From Melampsora larici-populina 98AG31 (lineage: Eukaryota; Basidiomycota; Pucciniomycetes; Pucciniales; Melampsoraceae): a DNA stretch of 64,000 nucleotides. This document shows, in pieces, positions 35,945 to 47,647 of the stretch. The position numbers and the translations under genes were made by a program. The notes beneath the pieces are model-generated. The model saw nothing but the letters and a program-made list of their open reading frames with translations, was not told where the DNA came from and did no database searches. The stretch is taken from assembly GCF_000204055.1 (NCBI RefSeq), contig NW_006768801.1, positions 86,617 to 150,616 on the forward strand, read 5' to 3'. Numbering within the stretch: the first letter of the stretch is position 1; each line of letters begins with the position of its first letter.

Positions 35945-37557
35945 CTAATCGCGAGATGAACGTCGGACCTTCTTGAAGCCAGTAAGGGAGCCGAGGGAGT
36001 CATTCACTAATTCCATGGGTACAACATCCTACAAATGTTCACAAGACACAGGAATGATATCAGCTCCCAAGTGATTTGAGATTCGATTGAGACGAGTGAG
36101 TGAACTTACTGAGAGAAGATCCCTCTTCAAGACGGATCCAACGAGGGGAAGACCCTCCTCACCCAAGGGAAGAGCAGAGAGAACTGGTAGGCTCTACAGC
36201 ATAAGTGGCCATAAGACCAGGCTTGTCAGTCAAGGGACGACAGTACGTGCAGAAAAAGCTTCTGAAAGCCAATCGACTCACCGAAAGTAAATCCCTCTTC
36301 AAGACGGATCCAACGAGGGGAAGACCCTCCTCACCCAAGGGAAGAGCAGAGAGAACTGGTAGGCTCTACAGCATAAGTGGCCATAAGACCAGGCTTGTCA
36401 GTCAAGGGACGAGGGCACGTGCAGAAAAAGAACTTCTGAAAGTCAATCGACTCACCGAAAGTAAATCCCTCTTCAAGACGGATCCAACGAGGGGAAGACC
36501 CTCCTCACCCAAGGGAAGAGCAGAGAGAACTGGTAGGCTCTACAGCATAAGTGACCATAAGACCAGGCTTGTCAGTCAAGGGACGACAGCACGTGCAGAA
36601 AAAGAACTTCTGAAAGTCAATCGACTCACCGAAAGTAAATCCCTCTTCAGGACGGATCCAACAATGGGAAGACCCTCTTCACCCAAGGGAAGATCAGAGA
36701 GAACTGGTAGGCTCTGCAACATCGGTCATTTAGTAAACTTCAAGTTACGCGAAGAGGATCACCAGCGGCGCAAAACTGAAAATGGGAAGGCTGTAGCAGT
36801 GCTTACAGAAAACAGGTCGCGTTTCAAAAGGCCTTTGGTGAGTGGAGCATTTCCAGTTTCGCTCTTGAGCAAGGTTATCACGGGGAGAGCGGACTAAAAG
36901 ATGACTAAGGATGTAAGGATACGACACGACTAGATAGACAAAAGAGTTAGACTGACAGCGAGTAAGCCACGCTTCTCCAGGTCATCCGTAAGGTCGAGGT
37001 CAACATTGATTGATTGATCCTCGTCTCTCTTGATAAGACCTTGAAGAAGTGGAACATCTTTAGTTTCACTGGAGGCAAAGGTGGCCAGCGGTAAGGCGGC
37101 CTAGAGCAACAGCAAGTGGCCGTCTTTTGTATAAGTGGTATCCTGGTAGTGACGAGGAAAGAAGTCATCGCAAGTCATTAAGATGATACTGACAGCGAGG
37201 AGGCCCCGGTTTGAAAGATCTCTCTTAGCAAAGTCTTGAGCATCTTCGGGCTCAGCAGTGCCAGAACCGAGAAGATTTGCTGGGTTCATTGATTCCATAA
37301 CGTCTTGTGGAAGGGCGGACCTGAAGATTGGACGGAAGAAAAATAACGGACATATCAGGCTAGCAAAAGAAGCATAGAGTCCAAAGAACAGCATACATGG
37401 CACCCATGTCGGGCATGAGGCTTGCAGCTCCTGCCTGAGCAGCTAGACAAACAGCAGACGGTAATACGTCAGTGATTCGATCATCGAGAACTCAAGCTAG
37501 AGCTGACTTACCAAGCGCAACAGCAATGGTGCAGATGGCAATGAAGTTGGATTTCAT
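35945..37557 (-). CDS. Secreted repeat protein with Lys-Arg (Kex2-type) sites, one repeat per exon
   Basis: Predicted secreted precursor of 289 residues. Ten exons on -: 37512-37557, 37397-37442, 37194-37320, 36957-37100, 36807-36893, 36630-36713, 36456-36539, 36282-36365, 36110-36193, 35945-36028. Exons 1-2 give a signal peptide (MKSNFIAICTIAVALAAQA). Exon 3 contains the first dibasic site (FAKRDLSNRGLLA). Exon 4 has two more (LIKRDED, LEKRGLLA), exon 5 LLKRDLFS, and exons 6-9 are 84-bp cassettes that each end SVLKRDLLS. Exons 7-9 are identical and exon 6 differs slightly. Exon 10 ends the frame with a basic tail (GFKKVRRSSRD). All introns from exon 3 onward are phase 0. Cleavage at KR by a Kex2-type protease would release 28-residue hydrophobic, Leu/Pro/Gly-rich peptides starting DLLS. 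The layout fits fungal Kex2-processed repeat proteins, a class that includes the Ustilago repellent precursor. I recognise no homologous family by sequence. No cysteine-rich domain or peptide-cyclising gene is adjacent. Confidence 0.8.
36110..36713 (-). repeat. Tandem exon-plus-intron repeat, 4 units, period 172-174 bp
   Basis: Four consecutive units of an 84-bp exon and an 88-90-bp intron. The units start 172, 174 and 174 bp apart. The three 3'-most exons are identical and the introns nearly so, which points to recent duplication or gene conversion. The fourth unit (36630-36713) carries several substitutions, and its upstream intron is unrelated. Because the period includes an intron, the coding repeat is copied together with both splice sites. 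Confidence 0.92.
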
Positions 37558-39161
37558 GTTGAGTTATGTAGGATTAGGTAGAGAAGCTTTAGTTCGAAAG
37601 GGTATCGATATCGAAAAAATAAAGAATGGATAAGTTAAGGGCAGATGGGGTGTGCGAGCTGCTTGGTTCTTGAAAGAATGACAGACCGGACAGGCAAGCT
37701 GAGGGTATTTAAAGTGACTCAGATTGGTGGAAGGTCATCAGAGTAAAGGGTCAAGTTTTGCTTCAGTAAGTCGAAAACACAAATCAATCAAGGCGTGTAT
37801 CGCACTTGACTGAATCCTGCTTCAATCAGCTTACGATCTCGGAAAGACGAGCTGATTGAGGGCCTGTTCCACGATGAGCGACATCAACTTAGGATGTGAA
37901 AGGCTCGTTCTCGTGAGGACGTATTAAATCAAGCTTCTCCGAGGCGGAGGAAGGTATAGCAAGCTGACCTTCCCAGCAACCTCCTCGGTTGGACGAAATT
38001 GATCCATTTTTGGATTATTGTGCGCGCCGGAAAAAGCGCTGGGACCTGCTCGTGGTCAGCTTCATCTTGTGTCGCTGAACAAATCTTGACTCGATAGGAA
38101 GCTTGATAGAGGAAGGATCACCATTTCGTTCGATTGGGTAACGTGATTCAAACCTTGATTCAATGGCGGTTTGATGGAAAGGTCGTGCTGGCCTGTAAAA
38201 CTAGCATGCGCGGACTTGCCCGCGGACTCTTTGATTGCGTATGATCTTGGACTTGTGATGTCACACAGAAAGACATAAATGAGCTCATCGGAAGTATCGG
38301 ATTGGGTGCATCGAGCTCACAGAATGCACTCTGACCGTCCCCGTGTGGAAGCTTGCACTGGAGATGGTCAAATTGGAATTTTTCCAGTCATCAATGGCCT
38401 CTCGCCCTATTAATTAGCCCCTCGCGCGGCCGCGTCAGCTCTCAAGAGCTCAGTGGCCCAAATCGGAGACTATTGTCCTTTTGTCTTTGCGGGTTCAAAG
38501 CACTCGAATATCAAGTGACGCCCACGGGATGAGCCAGACGGAGATCGGGCTACCATATCTTACTTTTCAACAGGCTAAAATGGGCGGTGGTTCGTATTTC
38601 CCCAAACTTTTAGTGAGATTGTCTGGAAGGACTTGTACAGCTGTTGAAATGATTTTTCTTGCTGTCATTTTCGTATTTTCATTTTTCAGGTTTTCAATCT
38701 GGTAGGAAAAGCGCGGAAATGGCTGATGACGCGGCCTGAGGTCAAATCACCTCTCTTGCCTGAAGCCCGCTTCAACCCTTGATGCCAACGCTTGAGCGGG
38801 TTTGAGCCTGCATGAGCTCCACTTCTGATACCAATCGGGATAAATAACCCAGACGGGCAACCTCTCAATTAACGGCGGATATGAAAAAGATGATCAAAAA
38901 CAACAGGAGGAGCATTTATTTTCGAAACAGCTGCAAAGATGCTGAACAACCTTTCTATCTACCTTGTGGGAACTGGGAGGGTCTTGAAATCCACAATGAG
39001 ATGCTGCTTGAAATGGGGTTTGATTTTTGCAAAGTCCGTCCCTGAATATGGGATCAAGTGACTCTACAAGCTGTTTTCCTTATGCCCAATGAAGCACGCG
39101 ATATTGATGCTGAGTCGAAAGGTACGCCTGCCAGAGATGGCCATAAATGAATATGCGAAGC
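37558..39161. other. Intergenic, upstream of the repeat-protein gene
   Basis: About 1.6 kb with no supported gene. It holds the promoter of the repeat-protein gene near its 37.6-kb end. Short open frames at 38481-38705 and 38686-38868 carry no recognisable domain. A GC-rich patch (GCGCGGCCGCG) lies near 38425. Confidence 0.4.
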
Positions 39162-39747
39162 CTAACTTAACTAAGTCCCTCTCGGACGAACGAGTAGTCG
39201 AGAGAGGGACTTATACCTTATACCAAATCTTTGGCGGATGAGCCGGAAACATTTGGCCGGGGGATTTTTCAACGCGCCATATCTGTGGATCCTGCAAACA
39301 AATGTCCTTGGGACCAAAGAAAAGAGCTATGCGCCTGCTTAATCTACACACATGTGTGTAGCCTACATCTAATTTGATTCAGAATTCACGGAGCAATCCA
39401 ATTGTGAAGTTTGCAAAAATCACCAAAATCGGACACAAAGCTGTCCAGCCTGTCAAAAACTCACACCAAACGCGCTGAAATGTTACACAAAAACAATTTT
39501 TCAAGTCGGTTTTTAAGAGCTTCCCTGGCGGCAAAGAAGGGATTTGAAAAGATGTGCGTGTGTAGGATGATCAGGCGCAGAGGACTTTTCTTTGGTACAG
39601 AGGATATTTGTTTGTAGGCTATAGAGATATGGAAGATTGAAAAGGTGCCCAGCCAAACTTCTCCGGCTCATACGCCAAAGTTGTGGTATAAGGTATAAGT
39701 CCCTCTCTCGACTACTCGTTCGTCCGAGAGGGACTTAGTTAAGTTAG
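39162..39747. mobile_element. Mutator-type MITE, 586 bp, with 9-bp target-site duplication and palindromic ends
   Basis: The ends are inverted copies: CTAACTTAACTAAGTCCCTC at the left matches the reverse complement of the right end perfectly for about 60 bp and imperfectly to about 115 bp. The direct repeat ATGCGAAGC flanks it at 39153-39161 and 39748-39756. Nine bases is the usual duplication size of Mutator-like elements. Each terminal repeat also contains its own palindrome (AAGTCCCTCTC ... GAGAGAGGGACTT), so the ends can form small hairpins. There is no transposase inside; a 68-codon open frame is not convincing. It is a non-autonomous element that a MULE transposase could have moved. Confidence 0.88.
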
Positions 39748-39756
39748 ATGCGAAGC

Positions 39757-40240
39757 ACGTAACAGTGAGATTGGTCTCGAGCTAAATGATCAGTACCTTC
39801 TATCACTACATGAGCTGTTCCTCACCAAGCACTCTTACTGGAGCCTTTGACTTCCCAAATAACTTGCCTTTTAGTACAACAAGTCGAGTCCACTCTTCAA
39901 AACAGTCAAGTATCATGATATGATACCTTATTGCAAGAGTGAATGGCACTTGACCTTACATAAGCCAGCTTTATAATACTAAGGGGAGAGCAAACGACAA
40001 GTATCTAGAAGGTTTGGGGGCATATTTTTTTATTGCATAATTATAGATGTCTCTCAATAGCAATAAAGCTATTGAGGACTATGCATTCTAGCTACCGGTA
40101 AAAACCCTCTGGCTGTTTCAGGGAAAAGGTCGCTAGTGGCTGTTTCATCTAAGTACAACATAAGAAGGAGTGGTGCATAGGAATGAAGCAGGAAATAAGA
40201 GGCAATCACGCTGAGGGGAGGGAGAGTGGTTTGCCCTCCT
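39757..40240. other. Intergenic spacer between two repeats
   Basis: About 480 bp between the MITE and the foldback repeat. No gene or repeat is recognised. Confidence 0.35.
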
Positions 40241-40681
40241 GACACCGCGGGAATCATTAAGTGTGAAACCGGATTGAGCAAAGTCGCGGTATCTGGGTCT
40301 GCAACTTCCTTCAATCACGGATCTCGTTTGCCATGGGTTTGCCACAGGTATGCAAGCTTGTCTTGAGCTGCCCTCCACATAGTCAACCACTCAGGCTGTA
40401 GTATGGATTAATGGAGGTATCATATGTCTAGATGCTTGTAACATATACATGATAAAGCTCATGACTCATACATGATCTTGAGTGGTCTGAGGATATTGAA
40501 AAGAAAAACATGTATAACATGTACTGCAGCTCAGGCGGACAACTCAAGGGCAGCTCAATGCAAGCTAGCAAGCCTATAGCAAACCTATGGCGAACAAGAT
40601 CCGCAATTGAAGAAAGTCGCGGACCCGGACACCGCGACTTTGCTCAATCCGGTTTCACACTTAATGATTCCCACGGTGTGA
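40241..40681. repeat. Foldback element with about 160-bp inverted arms
   Basis: The arm at 40241-40405 (ACACCGCGGGAATCATTAAG, then TGTGAAACCGGATTGAGC) recurs inverted at about 40520-40681 with scattered mismatches along some 160 bp, leaving a loop of roughly 115 bp. Ends of CACACCG...CGGTGTG type would suit an hAT-like MITE, but no target-site duplication is seen. A smaller palindrome (GTCGCGG...CCGCGAC) lies inside the right arm. No coding capacity. Confidence 0.8.
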
Positions 40682-42453
40682 GTGATCGATGTTCTTTGAC
40701 CAAATTCATTTGGTCACGAATCTTCGAGCGGAGTCACAGGATCTGGTGATGAGGCTGAAGACTGCGCGATCCAAAAGGATATGTTGTTCCCCCTTGATGC
40801 CTTGATGTTGGAAGTCTGGAGCTCTTGCAAGTATGTTTCACGGTGATGAACTTCAAGTGGCCACCTCCTGCAATTTGCAGATGGGATCTATCGGCTGCTT
40901 GAAGCGGTGATTGAAGGTGTGCGTGGTCTGAGCGTACTTGTCTGATGTCGGAGATTTTGTGCTTCTTGGAAGTTAAGGACGTTGATTGAGCCGAGATGTT
41001 CTGTTAAGCTGAAGTGCAACACTTGAATGAATCCACCTTCTGTTCCATTGGCTCTTGCCGCCAAAAGCACCACTAACAACTCGGAAGTGGAGTCACTGAG
41101 GTCAGTCTTGCTTTCTTAGCTGGATATCCACGTGTCTTCTTGCTGATAGGAGCTTTGTAACCAATTTCCAGTTGTGTGAGCTGTTTAGGGACAAATTATT
41201 TGTCCTTGATGGTAGATGTCGCCACGACTGTTCCTCTGGATACATACGAGAACAAATTGATTGAGATTGAGTGGAATTTCTGCAAGTGAATAACAGGCCA
41301 TCTGAACCTAAGCAATTCCACATCCTGCCCTCTGGATAAGTCGTTTGACAAAGGCGGTTATGTTGTGGTATTGAAACCGATAGAGTCCACTTGCATTGTT
41401 GGCGGTTGGCATTGGATCCAAATCTCTAGTACTGTTGCTCCCCTCTCTTGACGCACACTATCAAATGTTCATTGATAGCTAACAAAAGAGTCCATGGGCG
41501 CCAATCAATTCGTCTTCAAAGCGGTGATTTTGTTCAACTCTTTTGGTACATGCTGATTCGATTGAGTCCTCCTTTCAATGTGACCGACCAAAGCTTACGT
41601 TTCTGAACGTAAGTGCCGCAGAGACGCTGAAGGTTTAAGTAATGTTTTGACGAGGAATTCAAGGGATACAGTATCAAGGATGATATGGTAGAAAAGAAGT
41701 TTATGTAGATATATTTCCAGATATTCGCAAAAGGGTAGGGTTTGTAAGCATCAGGAAGTAAAATAAATGAGAAATGAGGATTGAATTGACAAGGCCTTAT
41801 AAGAGAGGCACAAAGATGGCTGACTCCCTTAATTCAGCCAATTCCTTCCCAAAGGCTGTCAAAATTGGTCACATTCTCCGTTGCCAAACTGAAAGTGCAA
41901 GGTACAATTTTGATATTGAAATGCATAAATGGCTGAGATGTAAGATCACTGCATGATGAGATGTCCATCCCAAAGGAAAGGCACAGGCATCCCGGCAATT
42001 TCCACTCGCCATCCTTGTTATCTCCGATCTAGGTCTCAGCTATCCTGAACAAAGCCAAAATCACATCCCCCTGACCTTCAGTGGGTTTTGATTCAGGTCA
42101 CACTGCAAGCTCTGGACAATTCTTGTCATATGGCAAAGATTGGTAAAAATGCGCTCAGCGAGTCAGGTGGCGCTGGCACTGGACAGTGGACAGTTGCAAG
42201 TTGCAACCCCCGGGCCCCGACTGGGCTGTACAGAGTTGCTGTGGTGGGCCCCGAGAGGTGGTACCGACCTCGATTCCTGATTTCTCGACATGTAATGTTA
42301 CAGCTTACATAGACAGTAGACTTGCAGACCATTTTTTTTCGGCTGAGCTGCTTCAAGAAAAGCTTCAAATCGACCATTGCACTTTATAATCAGAAGGCTT
42401 CGGTAAACAAAAGACTGAAGAAGAAAACATTCTTGATTTTCTGACATCAACAA
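40682..42453. other. Intergenic upstream of NOP8, nothing recognised
   Basis: About 1.8 kb with only short open frames on both strands, none with a family motif or a consistent splice pattern. The final few hundred bases must contain the NOP8 promoter. An old gene fragment around 40700-41300 cannot be excluded. Confidence 0.35.
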
Positions 42454-45055
42454 ATGCCCATCTCTCAAGAACAACATCAGTATCGCCTTCATATCGGTGG
42501 TATAGCGCCATCAGTCTCAGCCGAAGAAATCGAAAGGCGATTCTCATCTTTTGGAAAGGTCATTGCCGTAGATGGAATAGGCAAATTGGACGCCAACGGT
42601 CAGAACGACCTGTGACTCATCTTTTCTTATATGAAGTGAAGATATTCGACTAAATAACTAGGACCTCATTCAATTTTATATTTGATTTTTGGATGGAATA
42701 GGTAGCGTCCTACGTTATGGATTCTTGGAATTAGAGACAACTCAACAACAACTCAATAGATGTAAGTCAATGTCATCTTCCAAATTATGATATATATTTC
42801 AGTGCTTTGATAATTGACGAGTATGAAGACAGGCATGAATCTGCTATCCGGTACGACTTACAAAGGACATACTATGCGAATCGCGTTAGCAAAGCCTAAT
42901 TATATAGAGAGAGCTGCGCTCGAAAAAGCTGGAATTTCTATTGAAACCTTGGATGAGAATCCGATAGAAGAGCTTGAAAATGCAGCCATAGTTCTTGCTG
43001 CAAAGCGTCGACGTAAACTAAAAAAAGGTGTTGACGGCTACGAAGGCGAGAATTGGCAATTGATGACTGTCAAGCGTTTCAAGAAACACGATGGTGTCTT
43101 TGTGGGTTTTTATTTATGTCCATTATTTGCGTCGAGTACCGCTGATAATGATTCGCCTCATCACATCCAGGGCTGGAAAAAGGATCCTGCGACCTCGTTG
43201 CCTATATTTCCCTTGATCGCTCGCCCCGCTAGACCACTTCCCCCACTGGCTCCCGAAAAATCCGACGTAGAAGCAGATGTCACAGTTCAGCCCGTGAGCT
43301 CAAAGCCCCTGACAAGGGCTCGTAGAGTCCGGATTGATCCTGCATCATACCGTGCTGCTATCAATGGTCGGAACACTCATCTCGTTGGACCAAGGGCCAT
43401 CTCAATCGAACTCTATCGTCTCGGGCATCGCGCTGGAGCCAAAGACACCAAAATCAAGGACATGAATAGAAAAATATGGGAGTGTGAGCATCTCGATGGC
43501 AAAGTCATCTGGCGTCTCAAAGACGGTCAAGACGTTGAAGTTGAGGAAGAAGTTCAACTACACTCTTACACCAATCCCAGTCTGCCTATCAACGACGTCA
43601 AAGACTCGAACCACGATAATCCTACATCTTCTCAGGCAATTTCAGCCACAACATCAATTCCTCTCTCAGTGGACCCCGGTGTGGTAAAGAGTCCAGTTGC
43701 CGTTCAGAAACCTGTTACCTCCACCCTCACTGCGGAGCGTCAGTCTTACCTCGAGATCCTTCGAAAACTCGAGCCCCGACCTCCTTCTCCTCGGCCAGAC
43801 ATCTCTCATGTCAATATCGCCATTTTAGACGACATGTCGGCGGATGATTCTCGAGGCGAAGAAGTTGTTGAAGTGATCAATGGTAACTTCCATCACTCTA
43901 CCACCATGGATGCGCAACAGGAATATCCACCATACTCTACGTCCGAGTCAGAGGCTGCTCAGAGCGGTTCACCCGATCCGTCTGTACTCCGATTGAAAGG
44001 TGGAGCACCGCAATCCACAAAACGTAAAAAGAAATCTCGCCCCAGTTCTCAATCGGCAACCGAAGAAGTATCATCAGTAGAGGTCTCTCAGATGGATATA
44101 GATACGGATCATGGTCTCACTTCGCAAGTTCAGGAGACCGGAGAATCTACTGAAATGAGTCCAGACTTGGAGGCGGAGCGTAAGAGTTATCTACACATGG
44201 CGAAAGAGATCACGTCTCTTCCTTCCAACAACAACGAAGTCTTGGAAGAAGTTGGCCCAGGCTATAGGGCGGTAGTGGAGAGACAAAAAGCGAAAGAAGC
44301 AAAAAATAGGATGGATATGGATACGGAACCACAGGATGATGATGCTATCGAATTCGTGCCTCAAACGGACATCTCTAATTTGATCACAAAACCTATGATC
44401 GAAGGAATCAAAGACATCAAACAAACACCACATTCTGAAGTACAACTATCAACTTTGAGTGATATGTTTAAAGCTAAGGAAACTGATCAGATTGGCTTCA
44501 CGTTGCAAGATGCATTAATCGGAGTCGAACTAGAAGCCGAAAACATGGATGACGTCGAACTTTCCTTACCAGATCCCGTCGTTTCACATGATACGAGATC
44601 AAGAAGTAGTCATCGAATCAATTCATCAATTCACCCTTCCCGTATGGCACTCAAAGACTCTGAGTCTACCTCTCTAAACGTCAAAGCAGATACTCAGAAT
44701 AGAAAGCATTTGTTTTTTCCTTTACCTGTTGAAGAGGATGATACTCTTGGTTTGCCTAAGTCGGTATTTGAGAATCTTAGAGATCAAAGTTCTTTGACAT
44801 GTAAGTTTTCAATGGTACCTGACGATACAATAGGTTGGAGAACATTCAAAAGAACCGAAACAATGTAAGTCTCTTTCTCATGAAACGATGCTATGTTTTT
44901 TTATTCTAATCGTTTTTTGATTGTGTTATTTTGGTTTATATAGATCTGAGATCGAAGAAGCTTATGAAGCTAAAAAAGGAGACTTGACTGAACAAATGCG
45001 TAGGAAACATAAAGATTCTGTTAAGTGGTCTAGAAAATGGGGTAAAAAATTATAG
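42454..45055 (+). CDS. NOP8: NOP8/NOL8-like nucleolar RRM protein (60S ribosome biogenesis)
   Basis: Likely nucleolar RNA-binding protein needed for large ribosomal subunit maturation. Four exons: 42454-42598, 42702-42761, 42833-44864, 44944-45055, giving 782 residues. The N-terminal RRM is split over the first three exons: YRLHIGGIAPSVSAEEIERR (RNP2 region), FGKVIAVDGIGKLDANG, YGFLELET (RNP1 region) and CMNLLSGTTYKGHTMRIALAKPNY, which follows the NOL8 pattern of a weak RRM ending in a K-G-x-LxIxLAK block. A long, mostly disordered acidic/Ser-rich middle follows. The C-terminus has IEEAYEAKKGDLTEQMRRKHKDSVKW, like the conserved NOL8/Nop8 tail. NOL8 and Nop8 proteins are poorly conserved outside these ends, so orthology is inferred from the two ends together. 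Confidence 0.78.
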
Positions 45056-45969
45056 CTCATATCTTATTTTGGGATGTAAATTAATCTTCTTCTTTGGCAT
45101 TAAATATATCATGTTTTGCAACGTGAAAGTATGATGCTATATCCCTGCCATTTTGGTTCAACTTCTATCATACCAACGACTTATCGTATTTAAACTAAGG
45201 TATCATCACACAGATCCTCCCAGAATCTTCTCATATGACTATTTATCGTGCATTTGGTCATTTGGTCTCCAATGAGTCCTTTCAACTGTTGTGATTGAAC
45301 ATGAGGGTGTACTTACTGGACTGGACTCTTGAAGTGCAAAAAGGCTCGAGTATCCGACTATTTAGCGAAAACCTGTTGATAATCTCGAAGCTGAGCCATG
45401 TCATGTACCTTGTGATCGTGATACTCAGTGTTAACATCTCTCTTGAAACCATATAAACATTGTTTTGTATATCTACAAATGTCTCTGGTTCAACCAATTC
45501 CATGGAAAGTGAAATCACCTGGCCCCTGGATGATTATCATGTTGTTCACGATTAATAAATTGCTTCCTTACCTGAACTAAGACGAGTCTCTCGACACTCA
45601 TACTGCTTGGGGGGGCACAGCTGACTTAACTAAGTCCTTCGCGCTGGGGTTTAACATAGCAAGGGAGTAGTGGGTTCGCAGTGGAAACTCAGGATAGTAT
45701 CCCTCATTGATCAGCAAGACTCTTTATTGATCAATGCTCACCATACAGTCGAGCTCGAAAGCACGAGGGTCACGTGGAGTTATTCCTCATTGCAAATTCA
45801 TATCGTAGTGGTAAAGTATCAGGATTGGGTCAAGCACTCGTCCATATGATTATTTGATTTTCAAAAGGATGTTTTTATCCTCATTCATTTTCAAAATTTT
45901 AGGGTGGTAGCAATAGAAACAAGTTAGAGGTATAAAGGTGAAATGGCCATATCGAGTCCATCGCCATGC
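45056..45969. other. Shared 3' region of NOP8 and OXA1
   Basis: About 0.9 kb between convergent genes. At 45627-45641 the sequence GACTTAACTAAGTCC resembles the outer end of the MITE at 39162-39747, but the match does not extend. No other feature. Confidence 0.4.
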
Positions 45970-47647
45970 TCAGTTCTTAGCTTTACCCTGCGTCTTTTTG
46001 ATGGTCGAAGGAGACTTCTTCGGACCATCCCAAATCTTAGGTGGTGGTGGTCGCACGGCTCGAATAGTGCTAGGAGCAGATGAAGGCTTCTGAGTCGGAT
46101 GTGATAGATCTCCAACTTTTTTAGCATCAGATGCCATGGCTAAAAATCCATCCATGAAACCAGGTTTCTTGGCTGCTTCCTCTTCTGATGTCTTGGGTGC
46201 AGGTTTAGGTGTTTCGGGAATCTTCAAGAGTTTCTTGAGTGAAGCAGGAGCAAGTCTGACAAAAGTACCCCAAAGGAGCGAAAAGAAGTTGTTCGTGCAC
46301 CAGTAAAGGAATACGGCCTACGTGGTTGAGAGACGTGGATATGAGATCATATGTCGGTCAAATAATTTCGAGACTGTAAAGAGGAGGCTCCAAGACTTAC
46401 GGATGGAAGATCGTAGAACAACCACAGTGTCCCAAGGATTACGGCTCTCAGGAACCACATCACCTTCTCACTTTGACCAGCCTTCATTCCACCCATTTCA
46501 GCCGCAGTCTAGAGTAGGGAGGGGAGACCGTTAGAAATGAAGCCCTCAATAACCGTATCAACTACGAACCACTTACCTCTACACTCAAAAGCGTCAAACC
46601 CGAAGCGATCAAGGGTAATCCGTACCATGGTCCACCAACGGTCAGATCAGTAAACCAGAGGGCGCCTTCTTGCGTTAAACTGAACAGGTGATGATTTCCC
46701 ATTTCTCTCAAAGCCCAAAAGAATGAAACAAATAAACTTCCTTGAACAAGCGGTAAGCCAAGTGGCGCTAGTGGTCGAAATCCTTCAGCTTTCATTAATG
46801 CTCTCAATTCATTCTGTTTCATGAAGGCTTTCTGTTGTTCGCCTTTGGTTTGAAGTTCTTTGATGACTTGAATTTGCTCATCAATTTTTGGTTTGACGCG
46901 CATGTTGCGGACACCGATTTGCATGGACCAGATGTTGATAGGAATAAGGACTGTACGAAGTGAGAGGATGACGATTGGGATGGTGAGGAACCAAGGGAGA
47001 GCAAGTGCGTCGTGGACGTGACACAGGGCCTTTTCGACCAATCCACTGGAATAAGAAGCTAGGAATCCGTGTTGCAATTCGAGTTGGCCGAGTTCCTGTA
47101 CAGCTGAAAGTGAAGAAGTGTAACCTTCGCTGAGTTGAGGCACGATGGGGAGATCTTGAGAAGTTGAGGAATGTAGTAATGGATTGATGTCAGATGGTGC
47201 TAGTTGAGTAGGTTCTAATGTGGTTGTCTTCAGATCCGAGCCAGGCGCGAGGGGATCCGGAGTGGCTTTCGATGCGTCAAGTGCAGTGGAAGGGGAGCTA
47301 GCCGCTTCCTGTAAGGCTTCATCATTAGGTTTTGAGCTGCCGAATGGCCAAAGTGAAAATGCTCGAGCAGAATTCAGGGAAGGTTGGGTGCTCCATTGAT
47401 TTTTTGAATTACAGATACCGGTGGGTCTTGCAGTTCTGGGAGCCGGAGGTCGGGCGAGGCAAGAGGAAAAATTGCGCGCCGGTTGAATGTGTGTCTACAG
47501 CCGATCATAACACATTCTTAACATTTATCAACATTTTTGAAAGGGATCTTGGGTGGTAAAATAGGCAGCGCATACCGTTGCAATGATTTTAGAAGCGCGA
47601 GGAATTGGATTTCCACGAACTGATCGAGCACCAATGGTCACATTCAT
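45970..47647 (-). CDS. OXA1: Mitochondrial inner-membrane protein insertase Oxa1
   Basis: Inserts mitochondrially made and some imported proteins into the inner membrane (YidC/Oxa1/Alb3 family). Four exons on -: 47576-47647, 46577-47494, 46401-46508, 45970-46317, giving 481 residues. The first 50 residues are rich in Arg and Ser with few acids (for example RNFSSCLARPPAPRTAR), a matrix-targeting presequence. Core blocks: LPWFLTIPIVILSLRTVLIP (first core membrane segment), a basic loop VKPKIDEQIQVIKELQTKG, LAPLGLPLVQGSLFVSFFWA, WYGLPLIASGLTLLSVE, WFLRAVILGTLWLFYDLPSA and VFLYWCTNNFFSLLWG. The C-terminal tail is Lys/Pro-rich, as expected for the matrix-exposed ribosome-binding tail. The hydrophobic segments and their order support the family. 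Exon joins keep the frame and restore the last two membrane segments. Confidence 0.93.

Noticed and set aside
36110..36713. Possible CRISPR-like array
   Set aside because: Regular spacing, but the repeated part is 84 bp and protein-coding, and the spacers are themselves near-identical introns. The genome is eukaryotic.
36205..36897. 230-codon open frame on + with a 58-residue repeated unit
   Set aside because: It is the reverse-strand shadow of the repeated exons and introns of the secreted repeat protein. The 174-bp period is divisible by three, which keeps this frame open. The minus strand has splice sites, a signal peptide and dibasic sites; the plus frame has none of these.
45627..45641. 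Second copy of the Mutator-type MITE end
   Set aside because: Only about 14 bases resemble the end of the element at 39162 and the match stops abruptly; it could be chance.
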